A stretch of DNA of 36,433 bases from Calditrichaceae bacterium (GTDB taxonomy: Bacteria; Calditrichota; Calditrichia; RBG-13-44-9; J075). Position numbers and translations under genes: made by a program. Shown here one piece after another: positions 15,073 through 23,218 of this stretch; the stretch's first letter is position 1, and each line of letters begins with the position of its first letter. Where the stretch lies: the NCBI GenBank assembly GCA_013360445.1, contig JABWBP010000068.1, positions 1 through 36,433 of the forward strand. Reading direction: 5' to 3'. Below the pieces are notes generated by a model, which saw nothing but the letters and a program-made list of their open reading frames with translations, did not search any database and was not told the DNA's origin.

Positions 15073-16143
15073 TTAGTCCGCTCCCAAATTTACCGTCTCT
15101 CCCGCACGAATTTCCCCGCTCATGTTGAATGCCGGAACCGCCGGATCAATCGCCGGGCCGGCGCCGGCGTTGCGAAAAGGGGAATCCGGGCGTAACCGGA
15201 AATCATGATTGGCGGGGTCGATGAAAATCAAGCTGTCGGGCAGGCCGCCGCTGAACCAGGGAATTTGAGAACTGTCGCGCGGCGCTTTAACCAGGGCGTC
15301 GCCGGGGACGTTGGAACTGTTGTAGTCGCAAGCGTCGCTGAAGATACCGTGGTCAGAAGCCAAAAATCCATCCGCAGCGCCGCGCACGATATTGTTCACC
15401 GCAATGATGCGGGCGTTGTCCTTGCTCCTGAATCCGTAGTAAAAGCCGATGAGGGTGTTGTTGTAGGCGACCACCTCGGCAGAACCCATGGCGATAATTC
15501 CGCTCAGCCGCCCCTCCTCCACTTTGCACTCGATGATATTGTTGAACATCAAAGCCGGGGATTTCAGGTCGATGGCGTCGCCGGCGCCGGAGGTCAATTC
15601 GATGCGCAGGTAGCAATTTTTGATCACGAAAAAATCGCCTTTCTGCGGGTCGATGACGTCGTGGCTTCTGCCGCTGCCTTTCAGCAGCATCTGGATTCCG
15701 TCGATCTCGATGTTGTCGATCTCGATGTCGATGCTCTCGGAATTGCCGGCGCTGGTTTCGATGATGCGGTATTTGGTATCGTCCCAGCGCGGGCCGGCGC
15801 GGTGGGCGGAGTCCGCCGCCACGCGCACGTAATGTTCCCGGTCGGTTATCCAGTGGTCGAACTGCGCCGGGCGATCCGGCGAGCCGTTGCTGCTGCGGCA
15901 AATCGCCACGGCAATCTCGTTGGCGGCCACCAGGTCGCGTTTCTCCCGCACCGCAAATTCCTCCAGGGAGGTATAATCCGTGCCGGGGCCGTTATCGGGG
16001 TCGATAATTTTGACCACTTCCGTTGGGGGAGAAGCAGGGGAGGGGGTTGCGGTGGAATCCGGGTGGGAGTAACTGCACTCTACCCAAAAGATTGCCGACA
16101 CAATAAAATTTAAGATTGTGAAGATGAATTTGGTTTTCAACAT
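15073..16143 (-). CDS. Secreted parallel beta-helix protein, paralogue lacking a sorting tail
   Basis: The 356-residue protein begins with a signal peptide (LKTKFIFTILNFIVSAIFWVE). The following Cys is not in a standard lipobox. The mature N-terminal block, VVKIIDPDNGPGTDYTSL...EKRDLVAANEIAVAICRSSNGSPD, is nearly identical in pattern to the protein at 18290-19780. The middle consists of short strands with N-rich turns (IKNCYLRIEL, FNNIIECK, AYNNTLIGF, AVNNIVRG) typical of right-handed parallel beta-helices. It stops at ...AGETVNLGAD, exactly where its paralogue continues into a linker and the PNPFNP sorting domain, so it lacks the export/anchoring tail. The carbohydrate-binding or lyase role common in this fold is unproven. 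The restriction-modification pair lies directly upstream on the same strand. Confidence 0.75.
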   Translation of the reverse strand: MLKTKFIFTILNFIVSAIFWVECSYSHPDSTATPSPASPPTEVVKIIDPDNGPGTDYTSLEEFAVREKRDLVAANEIAVAICRSSNGSPDRPAQFDHWITDREHYVRVAADSAHRAGPRWDDTKYRIIETSAGNSESIDIEIDNIEIDGIQMLLKGSGRSHDVIDPQKGDFFVIKNCYLRIELTSGAGDAIDLKSPALMFNNIIECKVEEGRLSGIIAMGSAEVVAYNNTLIGFYYGFRSKDNARIIAVNNIVRGAADGFLASDHGIFSDACDYNSSNVPGDALVKAPRDSSQIPWFSGGLPDSLIFIDPANHDFRLRPDSPFRNAGAGPAIDPAVPAFNMSGEIRAGETVNLGAD

Positions 16144-16178
16144 ATGCCGGGAGAGGCAAAAATTTCATAATTGTAAGG

Positions 16179-17189
16179 TTAGAAGTTTAATTCCCAACCT
16201 CTAATTTCATTTGCTTTTTCAATATACTCTACATGAGGCCTGTCCTTAACAGCCGACGGGATTAAAATCACTGGATACAAATCATTGATAAACTTCTCCG
16301 CGCCGCTATCCAGACCGATATCTTTCATTATTACCATTTTCGCCTCGTTATGAATGATTTGATATTCCCTATTCACGGTAACGAGAGCGTTATCATAAGC
16401 CCTGTGATGTAAAGTACACAATGCCAGGCCGTTCGAGGTTTCGTCGCTGCTCCCTTCATAACTTACAGGAAGAATATGTGCGGCATCGACGAGCCTTAAT
16501 TGAATGCCACAAAATGCGCATTGATAACGGTAAGCTGCTAAAACGCGCTTTTTAAAGCTATTGTCACGAACTTTTCGGGTGATGTTGGTAATTGCGATTT
16601 TCCTGGGTTCACTTACCCTTTGAATCTCTGTAAGATTAACGCCATCCGGACGTTCTATGATATGTTCCAAAACTTCAACATCTTCGTCTGATTCACCAAA
16701 TGAATGCAACGACTCCAAATTTCTTATGTATTCAACCAGAAAATCCGGTCGAAATGCAATCGCAATCTCTTTATTGTCCTTTACCCAGGTAGCAAATCCG
16801 CTAAGATTTGCTTTCCACAAAGCCTCCTCTCCAATCTGGATCGAAGGTGAAAAACCAAGCGTACCGGCATGCATTTTACAATCAAATCCAGCGAACACTC
16901 CTCCCGGTTCCCACCATCCGAGAATCAACGTTTTACCACCTATTTCCTGTTCAAATTGATCGACACCGGTAATTTGAATTCGATACTCGTGAGCAGGACG
17001 CTTAACGCCGCCCCCATGGGTCAAATGCCAGATGTAAATTTTAATACTAAAACTTTCACTCTCGCGATAAACTTTTAATCGGAATGGATGGAACGCAGGA
17101 TCGGAAAGGTAAAATATATTCCAACCATCTTCGTTTATCGATTGGGTGATTCTGGCAAGTAAATCGTACTTTTTATGTCTTCGATTCAT
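16179..17189 (-). CDS. HNH endonuclease, probable restriction enzyme of a type II system
   Basis: The 336-residue protein has a C-terminal HNH nuclease domain. Metal-site Cys224-x2-Cys227 and Cys258-x2-His261 flank the catalytic DAAHILPVSY (His238) and NGLALCTLHHRAYD, giving the usual CxxC...H...N...CxxH order. Residues 1 to about 200 form a separate domain, probably for DNA recognition. The gene overlaps the methyltransferase gene upstream by 17 bp (17173-17189) in a different frame, so the two are translationally coupled. The pairing identifies it as a likely restriction endonuclease; the recognition sequence cannot be read from the DNA. The pair is AT-richer than the flanking genes, suggesting horizontal acquisition. 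Confidence 0.85.
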   Translation of the reverse strand: MNRRHKKYDLLARITQSINEDGWNIFYLSDPAFHPFRLKVYRESESFSIKIYIWHLTHGGGVKRPAHEYRIQITGVDQFEQEIGGKTLILGWWEPGGVFAGFDCKMHAGTLGFSPSIQIGEEALWKANLSGFATWVKDNKEIAIAFRPDFLVEYIRNLESLHSFGESDEDVEVLEHIIERPDGVNLTEIQRVSEPRKIAITNITRKVRDNSFKKRVLAAYRYQCAFCGIQLRLVDAAHILPVSYEGSSDETSNGLALCTLHHRAYDNALVTVNREYQIIHNEAKMVIMKDIGLDSGAEKFINDLYPVILIPSAVKDRPHVEYIEKANEIRGWELNF

Positions 17190-18129
17190 TTACCGTCGCG
17201 AATAAATCTAATTGTTCATCGAACCGGAATTTACTCCCTTCCAGATATTCTTCATTGATTTCTATTGAAATCCAGCGTCTTGCCAATGACTCTGCTGCAT
17301 ATCCTGTGGTATTCGATCCGGCGAAAGGATCCAAAACAATATCATATTCATCGGTTAAAAAGAGAATGAAAAATGTAGCAAATTCCTTCGGAAATCTCGC
17401 CGGATGAGGCTTAATTCCTATTTTGCGGCATTGGCGGAGGTATAAACTATTCGATTCTGTGTTTGCGATCTCTAATAAATTTGAAGGTATGGCTCCTCGA
17501 TTATCTTTATTGAAATTTTCAGAAATATCATGCCCGCTGGGGCGAAGTTTGGCTTTATAACCATTCTTTAACAAAGATTTCATACTCTCGCTATAAGGTT
17601 TTAAGATTTTTCTGTTATCAGCTTTTGGAAACTCCGTCTTTGATAACCACCAGACAACATTGACGGAATCTTTGACTCTGATTCTCCTTACATTTACCCA
17701 CTCTGCTGGCGATGGGAGCCTGGAAGGATTGTAATGAAAAAACTCCTGGGCCAAATGGAACCCCAATTCTTTGCACATTCTAATTAACAGTTCGAATTGA
17801 TAAATACTTCTAATCGGGTATCCGGGAAGATAAGCTCCTCCTAAATCGATGACTAACGAACCGTTTTCTGTTAAGATCCTCTTGAACTCTTTCGCAAAGC
17901 TTATAAACCAGTCCCCGTATTCATCTGCATCTTTATTGCCATATTCTTTTTTCCTGGTTAATGCAAACGGTGGAGAAGTAAGAATCAAATTAATACAATT
18001 ACTTTTAATGTTTCTTAGTATTTCTAAGCTTTCGCCGAGATATGCAGCCCCGTAATTTTGAATATAATATGGGGATGAAAGAGCACTGCCTTCTTTTAAA
18101 AGAGACCTGAGAATATCCGCTTCTCCCAT
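17173..18129 (-). CDS. DNA methyltransferase, beta-class, probably N4-cytosine
   Basis: This 318-residue enzyme transfers methyl from S-adenosylmethionine to DNA. The catalytic motif IV TSPPF (51-55) precedes the cofactor motif I DPFAGSNTTG (267-276), the order of beta-class enzymes. TSPP-type motifs favour N4-cytosine, though N6-adenine cannot be excluded. HPARFPKEF (241-249) just before motif I is typical of the group. The start at 18129 has GGAGGAAG at good spacing. It is the first gene of a two-gene modification-restriction operon with the HNH nuclease. No controller protein gene is seen between 18130 and 18289. Its low-GC composition matches its partner. Confidence 0.9.
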   Translation of the reverse strand: MGEADILRSLLKEGSALSSPYYIQNYGAAYLGESLEILRNIKSNCINLILTSPPFALTRKKEYGNKDADEYGDWFISFAKEFKRILTENGSLVIDLGGAYLPGYPIRSIYQFELLIRMCKELGFHLAQEFFHYNPSRLPSPAEWVNVRRIRVKDSVNVVWWLSKTEFPKADNRKILKPYSESMKSLLKNGYKAKLRPSGHDISENFNKDNRGAIPSNLLEIANTESNSLYLRQCRKIGIKPHPARFPKEFATFFILFLTDEYDIVLDPFAGSNTTGYAAESLARRWISIEINEEYLEGSKFRFDEQLDLFATVNESKT

Positions 18130-18246
18130 CTATTCTTCCTCCAATAAACAAATACGCCAGTTGTTCACGTTTCCAAATGCAATAGAATGCATTCAAATAT
18201 TAATGAATTAGAGCGGAAGAAGCAAAAACTTATTAAGGCAAATCGA

Positions 18247-18261
18247 CGGCAGAAACTGCCG
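18247..18261 (-). terminator. Weak hairpin downstream of the beta-helix gene at 18290
   Basis: CGGCAG-AAA-CTGCCG is a perfect 6-bp stem with a 3-nt loop. On the minus strand it is followed by TCGATTTGCC, only mildly T-rich. It lies 28 nt past the stop of the 18290-19780 gene and before the methyltransferase start, where a terminator would be expected. Confidence 0.4.
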
Positions 18262-18289
18262 GGCTAAATTGTGCTTCAAGGTGAGGTTT

Positions 18290-19780
18290 TTACTTCAGCA
18301 GAATCATCTTGCGGCTCTGCTCGAATGTCCCTGCTGCCTCCGCTGGCGCAGATACGCTCAGGCGGTAGAGATACACCCCGCCGGCCGCCGGGTTCCCGCT
18401 TTCATCCCGGCCGTCCCACTGCGCCTGGTGCAAACCGGCCGGGAGCTGGCCGGCTAACAGCATTCTGACTTTCTGCCCCAGGATATTGAAAACGGTCAAT
18501 TCCACCTCGCCGGCGCCCGAGACCTGAAAGCTGATCGCCGTGGCCGGGTTGAAGGGATTGGGATAATTGGGATACAAAATGGCCGATTGCGGCGGCGTTG
18601 CGCCCCCGTCGCCCAAACCCGCCGGCGAGCCCTCGAAATCCGCTCCCAGGTCGGTGGTGGGGCCGGAGCGCGGTTCCTGGTCGATATCCACCCCCGGCAC
18701 GCCAGCATTGGCGGCCGGCCCGGCCCCGGCGTGGGTAAAGATATTTCCCGGTTTGAGGTGATAATCATTGCCGGGCGCGTTCACAAAAATTGCATTCGTT
18801 GGGGTAGCGCCGCTGTACCAGGGGGATTGGCTGGCGTTCCGGGGAGCCTGCACCAGCGCCTGGCCGGGCTGGTCGGAGCTGTTGTAATCAGAGTCCGCGG
18901 TAAAAATGCCCCCGTCGCTGGCGAGATAGGGTTCCTCCGAAGCCTCCCGGGAAATATTGTTTACCGCCCGGATCACGCTGCCATTGTCGCTCAGAATCGC
19001 GTTCTTCCAGCCGATGAAGGTGTTGTTGAATACCTCTACCTCCCCGTCGTATTTGACCAGAACCCCTTTAGAGCCGGTGCCTTTGATAATGCAGTTGAAA
19101 ATAGCCGCGTCGGATTTCAGATCTATGCCGTAGCCGCTGGTGGAAGTTAGATCCATCCACATGAAGCAGTTTTTCACCACCAGGTAGCCGCCCTCCTCCG
19201 GATCAATCACGTCGTTGCTGTTCCCGCTGCCCCAGATGCGCATCTGCAGGCCGTCGATGACCATGTAATCGATCTCCACGTCGATACACTCGGAATTGAT
19301 GGTGGTGTACTCGACCACCCGGTAGCGGGTTTCGTCCCAGCGGGCGGTGGCGCGGTGGCCCTCATCGGCCATTACCACCACGTAATGCTCCGGGTCGGTT
19401 ACCCAGTCGTAAAACTGCGCCGGGCCGTCCGGGGAACCGTTGCTGCTGCGGCACAGCGCCACGGCGATCTCGTTGGCGCTCACGATGTCGCGCTTTTCGT
19501 TCTGGGCGAAATCGTCTAAGGAGGTATAATCCGTTCCGGGGCCGTTATCGGGATCGATGATTTTGACGACCACGGTGGGGCCGTCGGGCGACTGCTCCCC
19601 GGCAACCCGGGAAATCCACGACCCCTCCGGAGCATTCTTCGCGTAGCTGTAGATGTCCGGGAAGGTGAAAAATGAGGATTGGCCATGCAGCAAGGCCGTG
19701 CATGCGAATATCCAGAAGCAGGTGAACACCCGCGAAGCTGCTTCGCGGTACGTCGGGTTCAAATTAGTGCGGCGATCCAT
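18290..19780 (-). CDS. Secreted parallel beta-helix protein with type IX-like sorting domain
   Basis: The 496-residue protein starts at ATG 19780 after GAGAGG. Its n-region is unusually long (about 17 residues) because a REP-like palindrome encodes YREAASR; the hydrophobic core VFTCFWIFACTALLHG follows. Residues about 50-330 are the paralogue of the protein at 15073-16143, sharing KIIDPDNGPGTDYTSLDDFA and ALCRSSNGSPDGPAQF, and then show beta-helix turns (VIDGLQMRIWG, VVKNCFMWMD, VFNNTFIG, AVNNISRE). After NLGAD-like TTDLGAD comes a linker and the C-terminal YPNYPNPFNPATAISF...VFNILGQKV...GVYLYRL...KMILLK domain of about 90 residues, which directs export or surface attachment in FCB-group bacteria. 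The ligand is unknown. A longer frame to 19951 runs antiparallel into the spacer and has no support. Confidence 0.85.
   Translation of the reverse strand: MDRRTNLNPTYREAASRVFTCFWIFACTALLHGQSSFFTFPDIYSYAKNAPEGSWISRVAGEQSPDGPTVVVKIIDPDNGPGTDYTSLDDFAQNEKRDIVSANEIAVALCRSSNGSPDGPAQFYDWVTDPEHYVVVMADEGHRATARWDETRYRVVEYTTINSECIDVEIDYMVIDGLQMRIWGSGNSNDVIDPEEGGYLVVKNCFMWMDLTSTSGYGIDLKSDAAIFNCIIKGTGSKGVLVKYDGEVEVFNNTFIGWKNAILSDNGSVIRAVNNISREASEEPYLASDGGIFTADSDYNSSDQPGQALVQAPRNASQSPWYSGATPTNAIFVNAPGNDYHLKPGNIFTHAGAGPAANAGVPGVDIDQEPRSGPTTDLGADFEGSPAGLGDGGATPPQSAILYPNYPNPFNPATAISFQVSGAGEVELTVFNILGQKVRMLLAGQLPAGLHQAQWDGRDESGNPAAGGVYLYRLSVSAPAEAAGTFEQSRKMILLK
19730..19748. repeat. REP-like perfect palindrome inside a signal-peptide coding region
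   Basis: CCGCGAAGC-T-GCTTCGCGG is a perfect 9-bp palindrome with a 1-nt centre. It lies within codons about 11-17 of the secreted beta-helix gene and encodes YREAASR in frame, between the start codon and the hydrophobic core of the signal peptide. Confidence 0.7.
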
Positions 19781-19842
19781 GCCGTTTCCTCTCGTTTTCA
19801 AAAATTGTCGAAAAAATCCCCCCGAACTTGAACCTGCGAATC

Positions 19843-21504
19843 TCAGCGCAGCAGGTGCATTTTGCGGGTCTGGGTAAAATCTCCGATTTCTAAGCGATAG
19901 AAATAAATTCCGCTGGCCGCCGTTTTTCCCGCGGCGTCGCGCCCGTCCCATTCCACCCGGTGCTGGCCGGCGGGAAGATATTCCTCAACCAGGGCGCGAA
20001 TTCTGTTGCCCAGGATATCGAAGATTTCCAATCGAACCGCCCCCGGCCGGGAAGCATCGAAAACAATGGCGGTGGAGGGGTTAAAAGGGTTGGGGTAGTT
20101 GGGATGCAGATAAAACTCCCGGATTTCATTGCCGGGCTGGGGCGCTACCGGGGTGGAGCTTTCATATTCGAAAGCGCCCACGTCGTAAGCGCCCGCAAAA
20201 CGGGGATATCCGTCGTAATCGTGGGTTACTTCCGGAATATCCTCCCCCGCGTTAATGGCCGGGCTATTGGCGTCCAGGTGATAATTGAACGCGCCGGCGT
20301 TCATAAAAAAAGAGGCGTTTGCGGATAAATTGCTGGGATGGGAGGCGTCGCCCGGTTTAGTTCCCATGAACAGACAGTTCCGTAAATCGAATCCTGCGGA
20401 ATTGTACCCCCCGGAAACATTCGAAAAATACTCTCCGCTGCCGCCCTTGTCAAAAGTGCTGTTATAGACGTGCAGGATTTCGACCCCGTCTTCGTTGCGG
20501 AACGTTTTATCGTTGTTAAAGGCGATGCTGTTCATAATGGTCACGTAAGCGCCGCCGCGGCTGCCCGGCCCGCGCAGGCGAAAGGCGATTTCGTTGTCAT
20601 AAACTTTCACCGCGATCAACTGGCATTCCACTTTTTCTTTGATGTTGAACGCCGCCCGGTTATTGATATAGCCGGGAACGAAGCCGTAGGATTCCACGTT
20701 GCGAATGGTAATACGCGCGCGGTAGGCGGTTCCCACCGCCTCCTCGTTGATTTTGGTATCCACCCCGTTCTCCCCGGGGATCTCCCCGGCGTTCCAGCCC
20801 GCGGCGTTAGCCGGCAGCGGCCCGGTCCACAGTTTGCAATTTTCGATGAGCACGTTGTCCCACAACGGATAGCCGCGGTCCGGGTCGGTCTGGAAACAAT
20901 CCCCGGACACGTAATAAATGTTGCACCCGCGAATAGTCAGGTTATTCTCCCCCGCGGCCACGATGCCGTGCGCATCCATTTGGTTGCTGATGGAACCGGC
21001 CAGGAAGTGGTGAATTTCGCAATTTTCGATCAATACGTCATCGGCCATGCTGAGGTCGATGCCGTCTTTGACGCCGTTTTTGATCTCGCAATTGCGTACC
21101 ATCGCGTTGTCGCCGCCGGAGCGAATTCGCACCACGTCGGCGTTGCCAAACTGCCCGTCGATGATGAATCCGTCGATGATATGATAGGCGTGGTTCAGGT
21201 AGAGCACCTGCCCGGCGCTTGTAACCAGCGGGCGATTGGCCGGATCGTATGCTTTGACGGTGATGGGCTGGGCGGCGCTTCCGTTCCGCTGGCTGGTAAT
21301 CTGGTCTTCATACACCCCGGGGAGCACCAGCACCACGTCGCCGGGCTGGGCGGCGTTCATTGCCGCGCTGAAGTTGTTAAAAGGGCTGGAAAAAGTTCCG
21401 TTCCCGTTAGCGGGCACATCAGCGAGGTAATATTCCGCAGCGCTCAAGTACGCCGCGTATCCCGTTATCAACAGCGCAATACCAACCGGTAAAAACTTAG
21501 CCAT
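19843..21504 (-). CDS. Secreted right-handed beta-helix protein with type IX-like sorting domain
   Basis: The start at 21504 is set by AAGGAG seven nt upstream; a frame start nine codons earlier has no such site. The product of 553 residues has a signal peptide (MAKFLPVGIALLITGYAAYLSAAEYY). Then comes YYLADVPANGNGTFSSPFNNFSAAMNAAQPGDVVLVLPGVYED, the typical entry strand of pectate-lyase-like and DUF1565-type beta-helices. PbH1-like rungs follow (IDGFIIDG, VRNCEIKNG, IENCEIHHF, IRGCNIYYV, IENCKLW, IRNVESYGF). A domain from about 440 ends the helix (DYDGYPRFAGAYDVGAFEYES). The C-terminus is YPNPFNPSTAIVFDASRPGAVRLEIFDILGNRIRAL...GIYFYRLEIGDFTQTRKMHLLR, the sorting domain. It is 62 nt upstream of the next beta-helix gene on the same strand and may be co-transcribed. 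It is probably a surface polysaccharide-binding or -cleaving protein; no catalytic residues can be assigned. Confidence 0.85.
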   Translation of the reverse strand: MAKFLPVGIALLITGYAAYLSAAEYYLADVPANGNGTFSSPFNNFSAAMNAAQPGDVVLVLPGVYEDQITSQRNGSAAQPITVKAYDPANRPLVTSAGQVLYLNHAYHIIDGFIIDGQFGNADVVRIRSGGDNAMVRNCEIKNGVKDGIDLSMADDVLIENCEIHHFLAGSISNQMDAHGIVAAGENNLTIRGCNIYYVSGDCFQTDPDRGYPLWDNVLIENCKLWTGPLPANAAGWNAGEIPGENGVDTKINEEAVGTAYRARITIRNVESYGFVPGYINNRAAFNIKEKVECQLIAVKVYDNEIAFRLRGPGSRGGAYVTIMNSIAFNNDKTFRNEDGVEILHVYNSTFDKGGSGEYFSNVSGGYNSAGFDLRNCLFMGTKPGDASHPSNLSANASFFMNAGAFNYHLDANSPAINAGEDIPEVTHDYDGYPRFAGAYDVGAFEYESSTPVAPQPGNEIREFYLHPNYPNPFNPSTAIVFDASRPGAVRLEIFDILGNRIRALVEEYLPAGQHRVEWDGRDAAGKTAASGIYFYRLEIGDFTQTRKMHLLR

Positions 21505-21600
21505 CCTTGCTCTCCTTGTTTTCGTCTTCATGACGGGGAGACAACAAATACTATACCGAACCGCTTATCCTTAGAATTTAAAGGAAATAATTTTTTGACG

Positions 21601-21627
21601 GGATTAACCGGATTTACTGGATTAAAA
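21601..21627. repeat. Three direct 9-nt words, GGATTAACC-like
   Basis: GGATTAACC, GGATTTACT and GGATTAAAA follow each other in the 268-bp spacer between the beta-helix gene start and the stop of tgt. No inverted partner arm is seen here, unlike the other arrays. No promoter could be assigned in the rest of the spacer. Confidence 0.45.
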
Positions 21628-21772
21628 AACGTCTATTTTTCAACACTTTTACCCTGTATCATTCTGTAGATCCTGTCGAAATTTTTATCTCCATAAAGTC
21701 TCTTCTATATTCGAGGGGAAAAGGGTTTACTTGAGTTCCCGGTTGTGTAACTTTTTTACAAACGGTTGCGCT

Positions 21773-22897
21773 TCACGCCTCGCGGTATTCCTGTAGGAAT
21801 TTCTTTTTGTAGGCTAAAAAATTGTCCTTCAGGATCGCTTCCCGCGCCTCGCTCACCAGGGTCTGGTAAAAATGGAGGTTGTGGATGGTCGCCAGCCGCA
21901 GCCCGTATATCTCGTTGACCCTGAAGGTGTGGTGTAAATAGCCCAGGGAGTGGTTGCGGCAGGTGAAGCATTCGCAGCTTTCATCAATCGGCTGCGGGGC
22001 GGTTTTGTGCCCGGTATTGCGCAAATTCAGCTTGCCGCGCCGGGTAAACACGGTTCCGTTGCGGGCGTTGCGGGTGGGGATCACGCAGTCGAACATATCC
22101 ACGCCCAACTCGATGCCCTCGAGAATATCCCCCGGTTTGCCCACCCCCATGAGGTAGCGGGGATAGGGCGCGGGCAGGCGCTCGGTGCAAAAGCCGGTAA
22201 TCCGGCGGCGGGTTTGCGCATCTTCCCCCACCGCCAGCCCGCCGATGGCATATCCTTCAAAGCCGATTACGAGCAAGCCGCGAAGGCTCGCTTCCCGCAA
22301 TTCCGGGTAAATTCCCCCCTGGACAATGCCGAACTGGAACTGCCGGTAGCCGTACAGCGGCGGGGTGGCGGTAAATCGAACCCGGGCGCGTTCCGCCCAT
22401 TGCAGGGTATGGCGGTGGGCGCTTTCTGCGGTCGGGAAATCGGAAGGATTCCCGGTGAGGTAATCCAACACCATCATAATATCGGACCCGATGGCGCGCT
22501 GGATGTCCACCACGTTTTCCGGGGTGAACAGGTGTTTGGAGCCGTCCCAGTGGGATTTGAATTCCACTCCCGCTTCATCGGCCCGTTTCAACTCCTCCAG
22601 GCTATAGATTTGGAAGCCCCCGCTGTCGGTCAAAATCGGCCCGCTCCAGCCGTTGAAGCGGTGCAGCCCGCCGAATTTCCGTAAAATTTCCAAACCCGGG
22701 CGCAGGTATAAATGATAGGTATTGCCCAGGATGATGTGGGTGCGGCACTGGCGCAGTTCCTGCGGGGAGACGGTTTTTACCGTGCCGATGGTGCCCACAG
22801 GCATAAACGCCGGGGTGGGCGCTTCGCCGTGGTCGGTGGATAGCTTTCCTGCCCGGGCTTTGCAGCGGGCGTCGGTGTGCTGAAGCTCGAAGATCAT
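21773..22897 (-). CDS. tgt: tRNA-guanine transglycosylase (queuosine pathway)
   Basis: This enzyme swaps guanine-34 of GUN-anticodon tRNAs for a 7-deazaguanine precursor of queuosine. The 374-residue protein is full length. It carries LTDSGGFQ (Asp91, general base), VQGG (192-195), IGGLAVGE (218-225), YLMGVGKPGDI and FDCVIPTR with the nucleophile Asp270. The zinc site is Cys308-x-Cys310-x2-Cys313 with His339. One departure is that the bacterial substrate-binding FDECTP loop reads LDYLTG (144-149). The Asp is kept but the Glu and Cys positions (Cys158 in the Zymomonas enzyme) are Tyr and Leu, which could change base specificity. There is no obvious Shine-Dalgarno site ahead of ATG 22897. A GTATTGC array lies just upstream. 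Confidence 0.95.
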   Translation of the reverse strand: MIFELQHTDARCKARAGKLSTDHGEAPTPAFMPVGTIGTVKTVSPQELRQCRTHIILGNTYHLYLRPGLEILRKFGGLHRFNGWSGPILTDSGGFQIYSLEELKRADEAGVEFKSHWDGSKHLFTPENVVDIQRAIGSDIMMVLDYLTGNPSDFPTAESAHRHTLQWAERARVRFTATPPLYGYRQFQFGIVQGGIYPELREASLRGLLVIGFEGYAIGGLAVGEDAQTRRRITGFCTERLPAPYPRYLMGVGKPGDILEGIELGVDMFDCVIPTRNARNGTVFTRRGKLNLRNTGHKTAPQPIDESCECFTCRNHSLGYLHHTFRVNEIYGLRLATIHNLHFYQTLVSEAREAILKDNFLAYKKKFLQEYREA

Positions 22898-22920
22898 AAC
22901 CGTTAGGAAGTAAGAGTTTT

Positions 22921-22998
22921 GAAGCGTGAAGCGTATTTCGCATTTCGTATTGCGTATTCCGTTTTGTTACGCAATACGCAGTACGCTCTACGCCTCAC
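22921..22998. repeat. Inverted array of GTATTGC heptamers
   Basis: The left arm (22921-22962) ends in GTATTGC, GTATTCC. The right arm (22968-22998) begins ACGCAAT, ACGCAGT, ACGCTCT. It lies in the 321-bp divergent spacer between tgt and the 224-residue gene, 24 nt upstream of the tgt ATG. The rest of the spacer holds a possible promoter and a leader ORF for the rightward gene. Confidence 0.8.
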
Positions 22999-23105
22999 CC
23001 CCCTGTTACCCGCGGATCGCGTTTTACGCCTGCGGAGGCCCAAAATAAAGCCTTGTTGCGCTCATTCAAAATGGAATTCTACCGCGTAAGAAATACATTT
23101 TTCCC

Positions 23106-23133
23106 TTGATCCTCAACCTTTGCATGATATATT
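23106..23133 (+). promoter_or_regulatory. Possible sigma-70-like promoter for the 23219 gene
   Basis: TTGATC (23106-23111) and TATATT (23128-23133) are separated by 16 nt, about 85 nt before the ATG at 23219. The match is read by eye and the promoter consensus of this lineage is unknown. Confidence 0.3.
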
Positions 23134-23164
23134 CGATAATGCAACAAGCGAATGAGGAGTGATG

Positions 23165-23212
23165 ATGTTTGCCCGCATTCCCCGGAAGAGAGGAATAGTG
23201 GTAATTCATTAA
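23165..23212 (+). CDS. Possible 15-residue leader peptide
   Basis: ATG 23165 is preceded by GAGGAG (23154-23159) at 5 nt, the best ribosome site in this area. It opens a 15-codon frame MFARIPRKRGIVVIH, ending in TAA 6 nt before the ATG of the next gene. A second overlapping frame from ATG 23152 would run 25 codons and end inside that gene. Either could couple translation to the downstream gene. The peptide may equally be chance. Confidence 0.3.
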   Translation: MFARIPRKRGIVVIH

Positions 23213-23218
23213 GGGTCT

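Noticed and set aside
15205-16113. A 302-codon plus-strand frame
   Set aside because: Antisense to the beta-helix gene, which has a signal peptide and a paralogue; the antisense product is a Val/Gly/His-rich shadow.
18290-19951. Start of the beta-helix protein at 19951
   Set aside because: The 57 extra residues run through the spacer and into the stop region of the upstream gene, are Arg-rich and would bury the signal peptide; ATG 19780 has a ribosome site.
20470-21492. A 340-codon plus-strand frame
   Set aside because: Antisense to the sorted beta-helix gene at 19843-21504; no motif and typical shadow composition.
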